A stretch of DNA of 64,000 nt from Setaria digitata (lineage: Eukaryota > Nematoda > Chromadorea > Rhabditida > Setariidae): contig RCAB01000038.1 of assembly GCA_003640385.1 (NCBI GenBank), positions 1-64,000 on the forward strand, in the 5' to 3' direction. The position numbers and the translations under genes were made by a program. Positions 36,214 through 47,611 of the stretch are shown one piece after another. Each line of letters starts with the position of its first letter. Positions within the stretch are counted from its first letter, which is position 1. Below the pieces are notes generated by a model that saw only the letters and a list, made by a program, of their open reading frames with translations, was not told the origin of the DNA and searched no databases.

Positions 36214-39200
36214 ATCTTCCTCTCGTCTTTCTTTTCCTACTGTTTATACTAATTTAGCAATCTGCTACTTTTATAAAATTGATTTACAACATCTATAAAA
36301 TATTTGTTAGATTTTTAGGGCATAGTTTCGTTTCGTTATTAATTTTCTCAAATAAAACTGAAGAAATTTTTCAACCAGCATAAATTTTGGTGAAATTTTT
36401 TCTCGTCTCAATAAATTGCATTTTACGGATTCCCAGGAGAGAAGCAATAGATCAGGTCAGTATCATTTTGCTGTTACATCAGCATTTATATATTCGTAAA
36501 GTTGCTATTTAAAAGAAGCGTTTGCAACTGTGCCGATGGCCACAGTGGTATTTCCATCAAAAAGTTTTCTTATATTTTCAGCGCTCAAATTATTGGCTTT
36601 TTTCTGCTCTCTCTAAAGTAAAAATCACTTCAGAAAGGGAAAACAATCAATATGATTATCAGATGAGATTATCAATAACCCATTCCCTTATTCTGCATCT
36701 GGATTCTTTTCTTTCCAACACTTCCAGTTTTTCATCGTATTGATAAAAATCATATGATAAGAATGATGATATTAATGATATAATGATGCATTATTTAACT
36801 TTTAATTCCTTTTCACTTTAAGGACAATAAGCATATCCACCCACCTAATAAGCTGTTTCACTTGCTTCGTGCTTAATTGATAATTCATCCTCGATTCCAG
36901 TCTTCAGCTTATCAGTACTATGAACTACGATTGTCCATATTAAAACAACTAAAATGGCTTACTGAATATGAAAATAAATTCTAATTCCGCACGGTTCGAT
37001 CATCAGAATGATTTCTTGTGTGTAATTTCGTAAATGCGAAATTTAAGTTTTTGAAAAAGTAAATGTTTTTTGGGTTATCTTGACGCTTCACTGGTTTTTT
37101 GATACGAAAGTTATCGCAGTGTTGTTGAAGGACAAAAAAAAAATTCAATTCTTTTTGAGGTAATATCTTCCTGTCAGTTGGTCATTACCACTCGTTGAAC
37201 TTTCAGTTTAATGTTCCGATAGAATTTGCCACAAAAATAACTGTTAATAAAATTGATGATTTTCAGCTTTCTTACTAGAACTATTTATTCAATAAAGGTT
37301 ATGAGTGGAGAAGTGATTTACTTTAAATAACTGAATGAATAAACCTAAACCTTCTCCGTAATCAAAAATTTCATTCCATACGACATTCCCGGCATATTTT
37401 CACCAAATCTTTTATCAGAGGATGGAACTGAGATGTTAAAATTCCAAGAAATAAATGATGCATCCTGGAAATATATTGGTTAGCGAATATTTTACCGAGA
37501 AATCCTCCCTTCATCTTTCCAGACAATTAAATACATGGAATTTACTGAATGAATTTGAATTTATGGGATAATCTTTGTACTAGTCATGATTTCTGTTTGG
37601 CGGCAATCCGAGCTAAAAACGAAAACATATGGCCAGTTTAGAAGGAAAGGTTGGCGAACTTTTCAAAAGTTTAAATCGCGTTCCATAATTTCATATATTC
37701 AACTAATGTGAAAATATCGAGCTGATTTAGCCTTACATTGTCCATTTAATATGTTTTATAGGAAATTAACAAGGTGATGAATAGCTATCAGCATAATATC
37801 CTTCATTATCACTTTATAACAAAAACTCATTTCCAAATGAATGGTAGTTTAATACAGAATCATTATTAATATACAGTGCGGCTTAAGTAAAACGATATGA
37901 TGATACTGATTAGTGATAAACTGTTTGCATTAATTTTGACCAAGCTAATAGACCCTACTCTAGAGAATGTATAAAACTTCCAATTGAGCTGTTGTAAGTC
38001 AAAAAATTCTCTAGTGCAAATATGATTTTTTGTTTAGGTGAAAGTCCAAAGGTCACCATGAGAATTAAGTTTATTTTTCACTTTTTTTCCGAAACGAGCT
38101 GCAAAATGTACTCTCCCGCATACCTACAAATGCTGTCAAATTGGGAATACTTCCTTTTATTTATCGCTTTTCCACTAGAAATTTCCTGCGAATATTTCTT
38201 GCCAGTGAATTGTTACATGTATTGTGCTTGACTATTTAATATCAATAAAATGTTTGATTTGAAGAGTGTAGTAAGACTGGAAACTAAATAAAATAGACAC
38301 GATATGATACAGAATAGCAACAACTGATTTCTTTTTTCTTTTCATACTATTCGTTTATCTTACTTTGATAACGAAAAAATGATCATTATCAGCAGTACTG
38401 ATACAATGGCATAACTTTCGTATTATTAGGACTGTGAATGCTGATTTCCACAGTTTGTAATTGCCATTGACAAAATTTTTAATCTCCTATCACTATTCCC
38501 TCGTCAAGCTACCGAGAGTAATTGAAGAGAGCAAATTTTCATTACCTAAATCAATATTTGCATGAATTCCAAAAAATTCAATAATTTATAACGACATGAA
38601 ATATAAGACGAGTTTTTGTGACAAAACATTCGTGAAAATAATGAACAATTTGATTTTCTTTACATCTAAAATTTAAAGAAAGCTTTGAAAAAAATGTTTT
38701 CAGAGAGACAGAAATGGTTAGGAAGCTCCAAAGTGCTGGGAAAATAAGAGATCTGTGTGGAGAGTTCAAGGGCAATAAATTGAACGACATTGATCAGAAA
38801 AATGAATGAGTCATAATGCGCATTATATGACCCCTGTGTGACAATTCATTTCGTCATTACGTTTCTTTGCCTGATCAATGATACAAAAATTGTCAGTAAC
38901 ATTTCCTTCATTTCACAGACTTTCCTCCAACTTAGAATGACCACAGTTTACGAAATTATATCACATTTTCATCTTGAAATTATCAATTCCTTCTCCTATC
39001 ATCTTCCTACCAACTCTTTTCATCCTCTTCCATTTTCACTTTTCGAATTTTCATTTATGAAATTTCAATTTTCTTCCTACTGTCCCAAAAATTTTTTAGT
39101 AACTTAAGAAATAAACCAATTCTTTCTTCTTATAAGTCAGGACTTTTTCCGGAAAACCCAGTCACAGAGGTAAGAGGAACTCACTTGAAAGAAGCCAAAT

Positions 39201-40295
39201 GAACTAGAATGCAAACTGATTACACAGGATATCAGTTGCAAAGTGTCCTGGCTAACTGATTTCACAGAATAAGACTGGGACACAGACACAAACAGACTAT
39301 TTGTCCAAGATGTCCTGATGAAGGCAATAATGTCGCAGATGCCACCCACCTGAGGACAGATGCCTAATTAGAGCTATAACGAATCCATCAATCCTACAAA
39401 ACCTATCTTCACCCCCTCCGCACTCCCCTTCGCTACTCGTTTGTAAACAATCCCTGTCTGTCCGTCTGTGTCTCTCTGTCTGTCCGTCTGTCTGGAGGTA
39501 TGCGTACGTCTTTGTGCGCCACAGACACGTACTGAGATTCGTAATATGAACGCGTCACCATTCTAAAATTTCTACTGCAAATAATTTCGGAATATATGTG
39601 TGTGTTTAGTGATTGTTAGACGCTTGTCTTCTTTTCGATTCCTCAAACGTTGCGTACGAGAAGTCGAGGAAGTTTCCGTACGTGTGACCTTGCGTGAGTT
39701 ATTTAACCCCAAAACTCTATCAGGCGGTTGAAATAACGCTGTCATTCTACTTATTCAACTAAGACTGCTAATATCATGAATCGATTTGCATCATAAATGC
39801 AATATTTATGTGAAAAGAACAATGTTCCGCTCCCCCTACAATTGATACAATTGTTATCAGTAAGTGCTATCAGTAAAGTGGAACATAATTTCACAGTATA
39901 AGAAATTTGACAAGAGATGAGTTGATGAGGAAATGGAGAGTACTATAAAAAGTAGCTCTTTCGTTGCGAATAATAATACTTTAGTGTGAAGAATTGAGAG
40001 GGAGTAGGGAATTAATCAACATCAACATATTTTTTCCATATGATTTCATAAGTGGTAATAGAAATATCATGATTACCGAATATCTTATAGGGATATCATG
40101 GTTACTCAACATTTATAAGATGTCATGCTTGGATATTTATGAGGATATGATTATTTCTGAGAGTACCATTCTTATCAAAAGTGGAGATAACTGTAGAGAC
40201 ATCTCATTATAGCTGCTGGTAATGTGCCATCTCCTCTGTTGTGCACACGTATCTGTGTTATTGTTGCACCAGAAGAATGAGTTGACAAGAGTGAG
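36214..40295. other. Intergenic, no supported gene
   Basis: AT-rich with short frames only. Around 39360-39750 the sequence is richer in C and G, with a CTGT-type repeat and several CpG-containing stretches, and could be a promoter-like or transcribed region. A Cys-containing scrap at 39257-39366 may be retroelement-derived (see findings). Confidence 0.4.
39444..39494. repeat. Imperfect CTGT(C) short tandem repeat
   Basis: Degenerate CTGTCTGTCCGT units run for about 50 bp inside a locally GC-richer stretch. Confidence 0.75.
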
Positions 40296-43200
40296 ATGGA
40301 ATCTAATCCAGAATCAGACGTCCTTCTGCAACGAGAGATCCAGGTAACGGTCATCAGAGAGCGTTGCAGCTCTCTGCAGGTAGTCGGTCGTCATCAGAGG
40401 ACCGGTTGGTCGGTAAATCGCATCTGCGAACCGATCATTGCAAAATTCCTTCAGTCCGTTCATACACACTGTTCCCCTCTTCTTGTGCTAATTAAAATGC
40501 TAATTATGACATTTGGATTTCGTTTCTGTACTTCTCATTGTGCTATCAGTACTTTTCTTCAGTGGATTAGTGATACGATTCAGTTGCGATTTATGTTTTA
40601 CATTCATTTTCGACTTAGTTAATTCTGGAAACAGTGCGAATGTAAAAATTCAAGGAAATAGGTTCATTGGTGAGATAAATGTCCTTCACCGATTTTAAAG
40701 TGTTCATATTTGTGTAATGAATATTTCAATCACTTACAGTTAAATTATAATTATCGTTTCCCGAACTTTGCTACCTTCCAATTCTTTTAACATCGCCTTT
40801 TCACTATCATTTTTTTTTTTTTACTAAACTTATCACTGACAGCTTAGAACTGAATTATCGTCATCTTCATCTTTTTTTTTTTTTTTAACATTATTTATCT
40901 ACGGATTGACTCTAGCACTTATTTGTTTTCTTAACTCTGAATCATACCCTGAATCCTGACCGGGATGCATCAGAACTCCTTTTATTAACTTTTTCCTTAT
41001 TTTTCGATTCAGGAGATCTTGCATTCTTTTTATTTACAAGCCAAAAAAAAAATCAAAAGTTTCACTTCTCTTTTCTTCCTGATTTTTATTTAAAAGTTCG
41101 AACCTATTCAAATTTTGTATTCGTGATCGTCCAGTTGCTTGGAATTTTGATTGTAATTTTAAATGTAATCGTGACAAATACGTTTTGTCGAGACAAAGAG
41201 TGATCACGATTAAGTAAGTATCTTTTGCAAAAAATTATGGAGTAGATTAATAGATTGAATATCAGTGATGTTTTACTAGTCTGGCAAATGGCATATCATA
41301 TCATTTCATTTGAGGCTGTTTGCTTTTAAATGAAGTGATTTGATTTGGATGTTAACAAAAATCAAATTTTTATTGTTTTTAATTACTGGAGCACGTAATT
41401 TTAAGGCAGGCGGGATACTGAAGATCTATAATTAGGCATTTCTGAAAATGTCAGTGTTAACGATGATAAAATGCATGTGTATCACTATCAACGATGTAAT
41501 AACATCAAGTTTTAATGATTAATGTTAAATATTCAAATGATCATGTAGATGTTTATATGAGAATTAATTATTAATGAAATATTATTTTAATAAACTTGCC
41601 AAGATTATTGAAATCTAGTGCGAAATATTGTGCGATGTTTGTGATTGGCACTCTATTTCGGCTCCTTTTCCTCTTGTAATTAATTATACTTTTTTAATAA
41701 TTCAAAATTAAACAAGCGTTTTCTTTCTGTTTGTTTAATCAATTTGCATAAGCGGGAAATTTATTAATTCCTGTGAAACATTTCGGTTCCTTTTCTTGGG
41801 AAATGTATTCTTTATTCAACGCAAATGATATGAAGGGTTAAAAAAATTCCTTTATCATTATCAGTTGCAATCTTTCCCTCCTCCTCTTACTCGCTATCAT
41901 TTGTCAAAGGATCAGCACCATCGATTTTTCCTGAGTGAAAGTCTGTGATGAAAAAACAGATAACTTTTTGTTGTAAACGAAATTTTCGATCTTCACAAAT
42001 GATTCACAGCAGCCAATGTTGTGGAAAAGAAAATAGTTATCTTATAAAGAACAAGAATTCATTCTTTTAATCAGTTTTTACAACTCAGCAAATCTTTCTG
42101 TACTGATATTGGAATCACTCTAATCAGTGTTTTTCTGTACTGATTTAATCACTCGAAATCAGATCACACTATTTTAGAGGAGGTGAAATATTTATCAGTC
42201 ACTTTTATATATGATTACGTTTGAGGTATTTCACCAGTTAGGATGAATTTCGTTGTAAGCATGGTTTTTTTTTTTCCAATTATTTTCTCGAGCAATATGC
42301 GTAGACAATTCTTTAAATATAAATTTCTTTACGTCATACTTCTTAAGAACTCTACTGCAGAATCGTAAACCTCTTCATATGTTTATCTTGATCAGTAATG
42401 TTCTATATTATATTATAGTGATAACTGAAGTATTTAACGCGAAACTCGTGTTCGCCAAAATACCGTTGTTTTTGAAAATTAAATCAGATAAAGTGAAGTT
42501 TCCGGTTTTTCAACGGAAACTTCTGTTCTTTACATTTCTTTCTTTTATGATCAACAGATAACTGAGAAATTTTTATAACAACTAACCTGATGTTCCTTCC
42601 AAATCGAAATTTCCAGCCGGTGTTGATTGATATGTGTCTAAACAAAAGAAATATTCTATCGGATCATGTTATGTTCGTCAGATTTGTGTGCGAATTTTTG
42701 TTAAGTGTGAAGTTTCCTGGTTAAAATTGAATGAAATGTTAACAGATTCTTTAGCTAATTTTTTTTGAAGGTAAGAAAAAATGTTCGTAATAATCAAGAA
42801 TTTTATAAATTCAGTATGTTTTGAAACAAATTTCTGTTTACCATTTAATTGAAGAGTATTAAAATAATGTTGAGGAGAATTTCTGGATTATTTGTTAGAT
42901 CTCGGTAAATAAGAACTACTTTCAGCATTTTCCACTAGTTTTCTTTTCATTTTCTTAAAAAAAAAAAAAAAAAAAAAACGACTCTTAACATAATTAAATT
43001 TGCCTCTCTCTTTTCAAACTGCACATCTATTCGGATCAAAAAGAAAAAAGATTGAAAATACTCTTTCCTTCTTCTGATAAGAGAAAATAGATAGAGATGC
43101 TACTGGAAAGCAGTTCAAGTATGGCTGAAAACAACTGGGATTAACTAATTGATCAGAGGAAGGAAATACCATTACGGTCATTCTCATTCTTAAGTAACTG

Positions 43201-45474
43201 GAAAGCTGGTGATTGAAATCAGTTCTCTCTCGGGAAAATTGGTTCTATCAGTACGAAAGCTTTTAGCTAGTCTGTTTTTAAAGCCGTAAAAGTTATCGCT
43301 TTCCAAAAGACACAGACAACACACACTCGCTCACCTACAAACATATATACCGGAAGACAAAAAGTCCCACTCACTTGAAAATTCTCTTCTGAGCAACTTC
43401 TCGCTGGAATCGCTTACTTATCCTACTACTACTAACTACTGGAGTTGAAAAAAAGTTGCCTTTCAATTTCTGATTTCTCCTAAGCGTGAAGTTGAATTGG
43501 CTATGCTGCATAGTGAGAGTGACAAGGTACGACTGTTACTTTCATTCGTTTACTATATCAACATTACTGCTTCATTTATAAATTAGCCTTATCTAATAAT
43601 AATGACAGTAATAATGAATGCATAATAATGCACTCGAAGAACTTTACGTCACAGTTACTGTTATCAGTGTCTCTCCAAGCATTTCACGTGGAAAAGTTTG
43701 CCAGGTCGTTTCAGTTTTCATCAGAAAAGTTTGCCAGGTCGTTTCAGTTCTCATCAGAAAGCACAGTAATTAAGCATTTACGGTCATTTTTTTATTGATA
43801 ACAGGAAATAGATTCATTTCAGTGTTCTCAGAAAGTTTCGGAAATTTTTTTGCTATTCTTTCTTCATCTATACTTCCAAAAGAACTCTGTTTCGAACTTA
43901 ATTTCAATTTCACACCATGTTACTTCTTCTTTTTCACAGAAGATATTTCTGATCCTGAATGAAATCTTTCTCCGAGTGAATATCATTCTGTCTACAATGT
44001 CCATTCATGTAATCTCATCTCGTCATCTTTTTTAACTCTTATCGCAAAAGATGAAGAAAGTAACCAGGAATGAACTGAATATGGCTGGTGCATCCTCGAA
44101 TGCAGCACCGGTTAATTTAACCAATGTTTTTCTTGCCTTCTGCTCATTGAACATTTCTTGTGAGGGGATTCTGGAACGCTCTTTATTTTCAGTAAGAAAA
44201 AATTTTCAATGATTTTGCTATTCTAGAAAGTTCTGTTGCCCATAAAAGCAAATGTTTTTGTTTCACAGTAGCCTAATTTCTTAATGAATTGGTTCAAGTA
44301 ACCAGTCATTAGCGAAGCTTCACCAGTTTAATGCTAGTACCATTTCCAATCCTTCTCATAACAATTAATTACAAGTAGCAGTAGGTGAGCAGTTTATTTT
44401 TTCATTTAATTAATGACTCAGATACATACTATTTCACTTCTCAGAGATATCTAGCAACTGTTTTCATATTCATATCTGCTTTTTCCTTTTTCTTCTCAGT
44501 AATTCTGGTTTACTTCTAGTGGAAGTTACAGAGTGTATAATTTGAAACTTTTTCAACTACTCATCTTGTTGGATTAATTGATATTCTTATCAGCTGCCAT
44601 TATATCATAATCTGGACGTATTATACTGCTTCAAAATAGCTACTAATTATAATCCTCAGCAACGTTGCCGGAGAATTTGTATCGGCAAAGGAGGAGGAGG
44701 AGGAAAAAATGAGAAAAAATGAAAAATCTTTTGACATGTCAATGAAAATTCTCAGACAACTTTCATTTCCTGATTAGACCACATTTCATCAAATTGTATA
44801 AGCAATACTTATAACTTTTCGCTTCTCTTTTTTCTTTGGTTTCATCTCACTGAAATAAATTGAAATCATTTATTTCCGTCGTTTCGGCATTATTTTCTTC
44901 TAATAATTTTTTTATATGAGCGACAAATTTCCTGAAAACCATGAGACGTAGCTTACGGTAGCATTATTGAAAGTCATGTACTAATAATAATCACATGACA
45001 AATGTCGGAAATAGCATTTCCACGCTTCCGAGTTCTGATGACACACCAGAAAAATTACAGAGAATCTGGCACTACATTATTCGATGTGAGACAAAAAACT
45101 TTCGATGAGAGGGAATATGAATTCCCAATTTTACTTCCCATAAATATAACTTCAATCATTTGATTTAATTTCCTAATCTGTGCCTGCAATCACATGTCGG
45201 ACAGTAACTCGACCTAATTTTTTCGAATTCCCATCCAAAAATCTTCCCCAATAAACATGACGAACCTGGAAAGCAAATAACTTCTCAACTTCACACCTAA
45301 ACACCTGAACAAGTGACACAAACAATATCAATGTGACAGCGAAACAAATGAAACGACAGCAAATAATCATGCATCATAGTATTACACCCTTTCATTTCTT
45401 TTTAGGTATTATTTGGAGGATTCTCCATGAGGCTTTCTTTCGCGATGACATCATTCGGTCTATGCAAATTTTAG
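40296..45474 (+). CDS. Speculative four-exon small protein
   Basis: Four open blocks join entirely in phase 0. They are 40296-40343 (MESNPESDVLLQREIQ, donor GTAACG), 43485-43526 (REVELAMLHSESDK, acceptor TTTCTCCTAAG, donor GTACGA), 44051-44191 (47 codons starting MKKVTRNELNMAG, weak acceptor CGCAAAAG, donor GTAAGA) and 45406-45474 (acceptor TTTCTTTTTAG, ending in TAG). The predicted product is 99 residues: a charged N-terminal half and a hydrophobic C-terminal half that could insert in a membrane. The first two peptides look strongly coding. The link to the last two exons is uncertain; the third could be an independent start and the fourth is also open in another frame. I recognise no family. 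The introns would be 3.1, 0.5 and 1.2 kb. Confidence 0.25.
43691..43756. repeat. 33-bp tandem duplication
   Basis: Two adjacent copies of a 33-bp unit starting GAAAAGTTTGCCAGGTCGTT, at 43691-43723 and 43724-43756, differing by one T/C change. It looks like a recent local duplication. Confidence 0.9.
45173..45370 (-). CDS. Possible small secreted peptide, 65 aa
   Basis: A single open frame whose first 24 residues form a plausible signal peptide (a short polar start, then FAVTLILFVSLVQVF), followed by a hydrophilic 40-residue mature region containing RHVYWGRFLDGNSKKLG. There is no homologue I recognise and no dibasic-GR amidation pattern repeated as in classical neuropeptide precursors. An internal CAG|GTTCGT could act as a donor, so the gene might continue. 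Support is limited to the signal-peptide-like start and composition. Confidence 0.3.
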   Translation of the reverse strand: MIICCRFICFAVTLILFVSLVQVFRCEVEKLFAFQVRHVYWGRFLDGNSKKLGRVTVRHVIAGTD

Positions 45475-47611
45475 CTGTAAATCACTGCGGTGTGGAAGAA
45501 TTTTGATACTTTGTAAATTTAACAGTATTTAGTCGAGAAGATTTGCTTCATGCGGATGTGTGTGTGTGTGTGTTGAAGAATTGCTTTCTGGAACTAGTAT
45601 GTCAACTCGGTTCAAATTCTTTTTTTTTTTTACAAAATTTACCGAATTATCCGTCTTCTGTCAATATTTTGATACGGAAGGTCGTTTTGTATCGCGTTAT
45701 CCAAAAAGTTTCTATCGTTTGATTTTCTATTTACCTTCCATATATAACGAAAATTTATCATTTTTATCAGTTGCCATTAATCATTCAAGTCATTTCACTT
45801 CTCTCAGCTCATTTAATTCTTTTTTCTTAAGAAACAAAACTGAGAGGAGATAGGTAGTTTGCTGTTGAACAGAACAATATTGATAGGATGAATATGAATG
45901 AAGTAAAACGGGAAAGTTCTTTTAACCACAAAGGAAAAGAAGTAGATGATAGCAATAGTCAAGATCGCTGTGGAAGATCTATGCAGTAGTAGGTGGTCGA
46001 GAATGAACCTGCTTGACCTATATACACATGCATATGTCATGTACAAATATTCTCTAACGACCCTATCTGCTTCTGCTACCTATCGCTAAGAGCCTATAAT
46101 ATTTTTTAAACGAATCTTTTATTATCACAGCTGAGGAGTTCTTTTATTCCTTTAAAAGTCTTTCAGTTTTTTTTTCCATCTTTTTTTTAAACCTGCCAAA
46201 TTTTCTTTTTTTTTTAAATAAATTATCAAAAGGTTTCTTAAAATTATACTTGTCAAATTGATAAGCTTAAATTCATGGCAATCAGAATTGTCCAATCATC
46301 AGTGATATTGGGCCAATTCACAACTATGTGCAAACTTTTTTTAAACAAAAAGAAAGATAGCAGCTATAAGACCATTTCATTTGGCTCAAGTCCTGGTTAG
46401 GTTTTCGACAATGTTTAAAATTACATTTCCAATTCCTCCTGCAAAGTTGTTAGAAAAAGTTCCTTGTTACTTTTTCATCAAATTATGAACTGTGTATCTC
46501 ATTTCAAACTCATATAACTGGCTAGCAATTCTTGATGATCTAAGCTAGCAACTAAACGGCATGAAAAGTGAATCTCTTTACTTATCGAAGTCTCTTTCAT
46601 CATTTCTTCTAATTCCATTCAAATGATATCTACATGAGCTGTATCTTGCATTTTCTTTTTATCAAGAGATGAGGAGAAATCGAGTGATCTTTTCAAAAGC
46701 TACTTAATGTTATGGATATCGTATTTAAATTTTATTTAAAATTTAATTTTCCCTATTATCAAATGTGTTATGAGGTTAAATTACAGGTAATTAAAAAGAT
46801 AGAACGTTTGCACACACCGTGGAAACATATAACCGATATTGCAGTCAAAATTTATAATTATTGCAACAGTAATATGCATATTGGTTAGTGTTGGAGTTTT
46901 CATTTTTTTTTTTCTTCACTTTAATTAATATCCCGAAAATTTCATAAATTCTCTTGCATGGTTAAAATACGGACAGTGTGATGTGCTACTGTATTTGACT
47001 GAAACTTGAAGCTGTTATGATTCCGAAATTTTTATCAAAAATTTGTGAAAATAATTGCAATTGAATTCTTTAGCTGATCGTAAAATCTTAAACTGTTGTA
47101 TGGTTAAGAGCAACAAATTAATTGTATGAGACAGTTACATAAAATTGACAAGTCTGGTGGCATTATTTATTCTTCATTGAAAATTAGAAACATAAGTGTG
47201 AATTGTATCTCGTCGTCGTTCGTATAAATTTGATACTGAATTGTTAGTTAAATTGTAATTGAATCTCTATAAAGTCCGAACTAACTGCTATCGTCCATGC
47301 AGAGGATCTCGATTTTCTCCTTACTGCGCCTTTCTTATAATGTGGTACCAATTAATGAATCTCTCTTCCGGTACCGAAAATGTCCAAACCACTTTCAGCA
47401 ATTTCATAGAATATACTGTTAATTGAAAATTTTTAAAAGAAGATTGAATTGCTATCGACGATCTCTGCAACATGGCATGAAAATTCTTAATTAATTAATT
47501 TGAGAGCAAAAGTAAGCAGCTTCTTGTTCCGGCTCTATTCCCCTGATAAGTCTTAAAATCATCCTTTGATATTCCTTCCGATTACTATTCGTCCCTTTAC
47601 ATCCACGTTGC
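45475..47611. other. Intergenic upstream of the acyl-CoA synthetase gene
   Basis: AT-rich with poly-T runs; nothing gene-like is seen. It may contain the promoter and an upstream exon of the synthetase gene. An in-frame TGA about 45 bases before the chosen ATG rules out simple N-terminal extension without splicing. Confidence 0.45.
45557..45573. repeat. (TG)n microsatellite
   Basis: About eight TG units, extended into a 97-codon frame that I consider non-coding. Confidence 0.8.
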
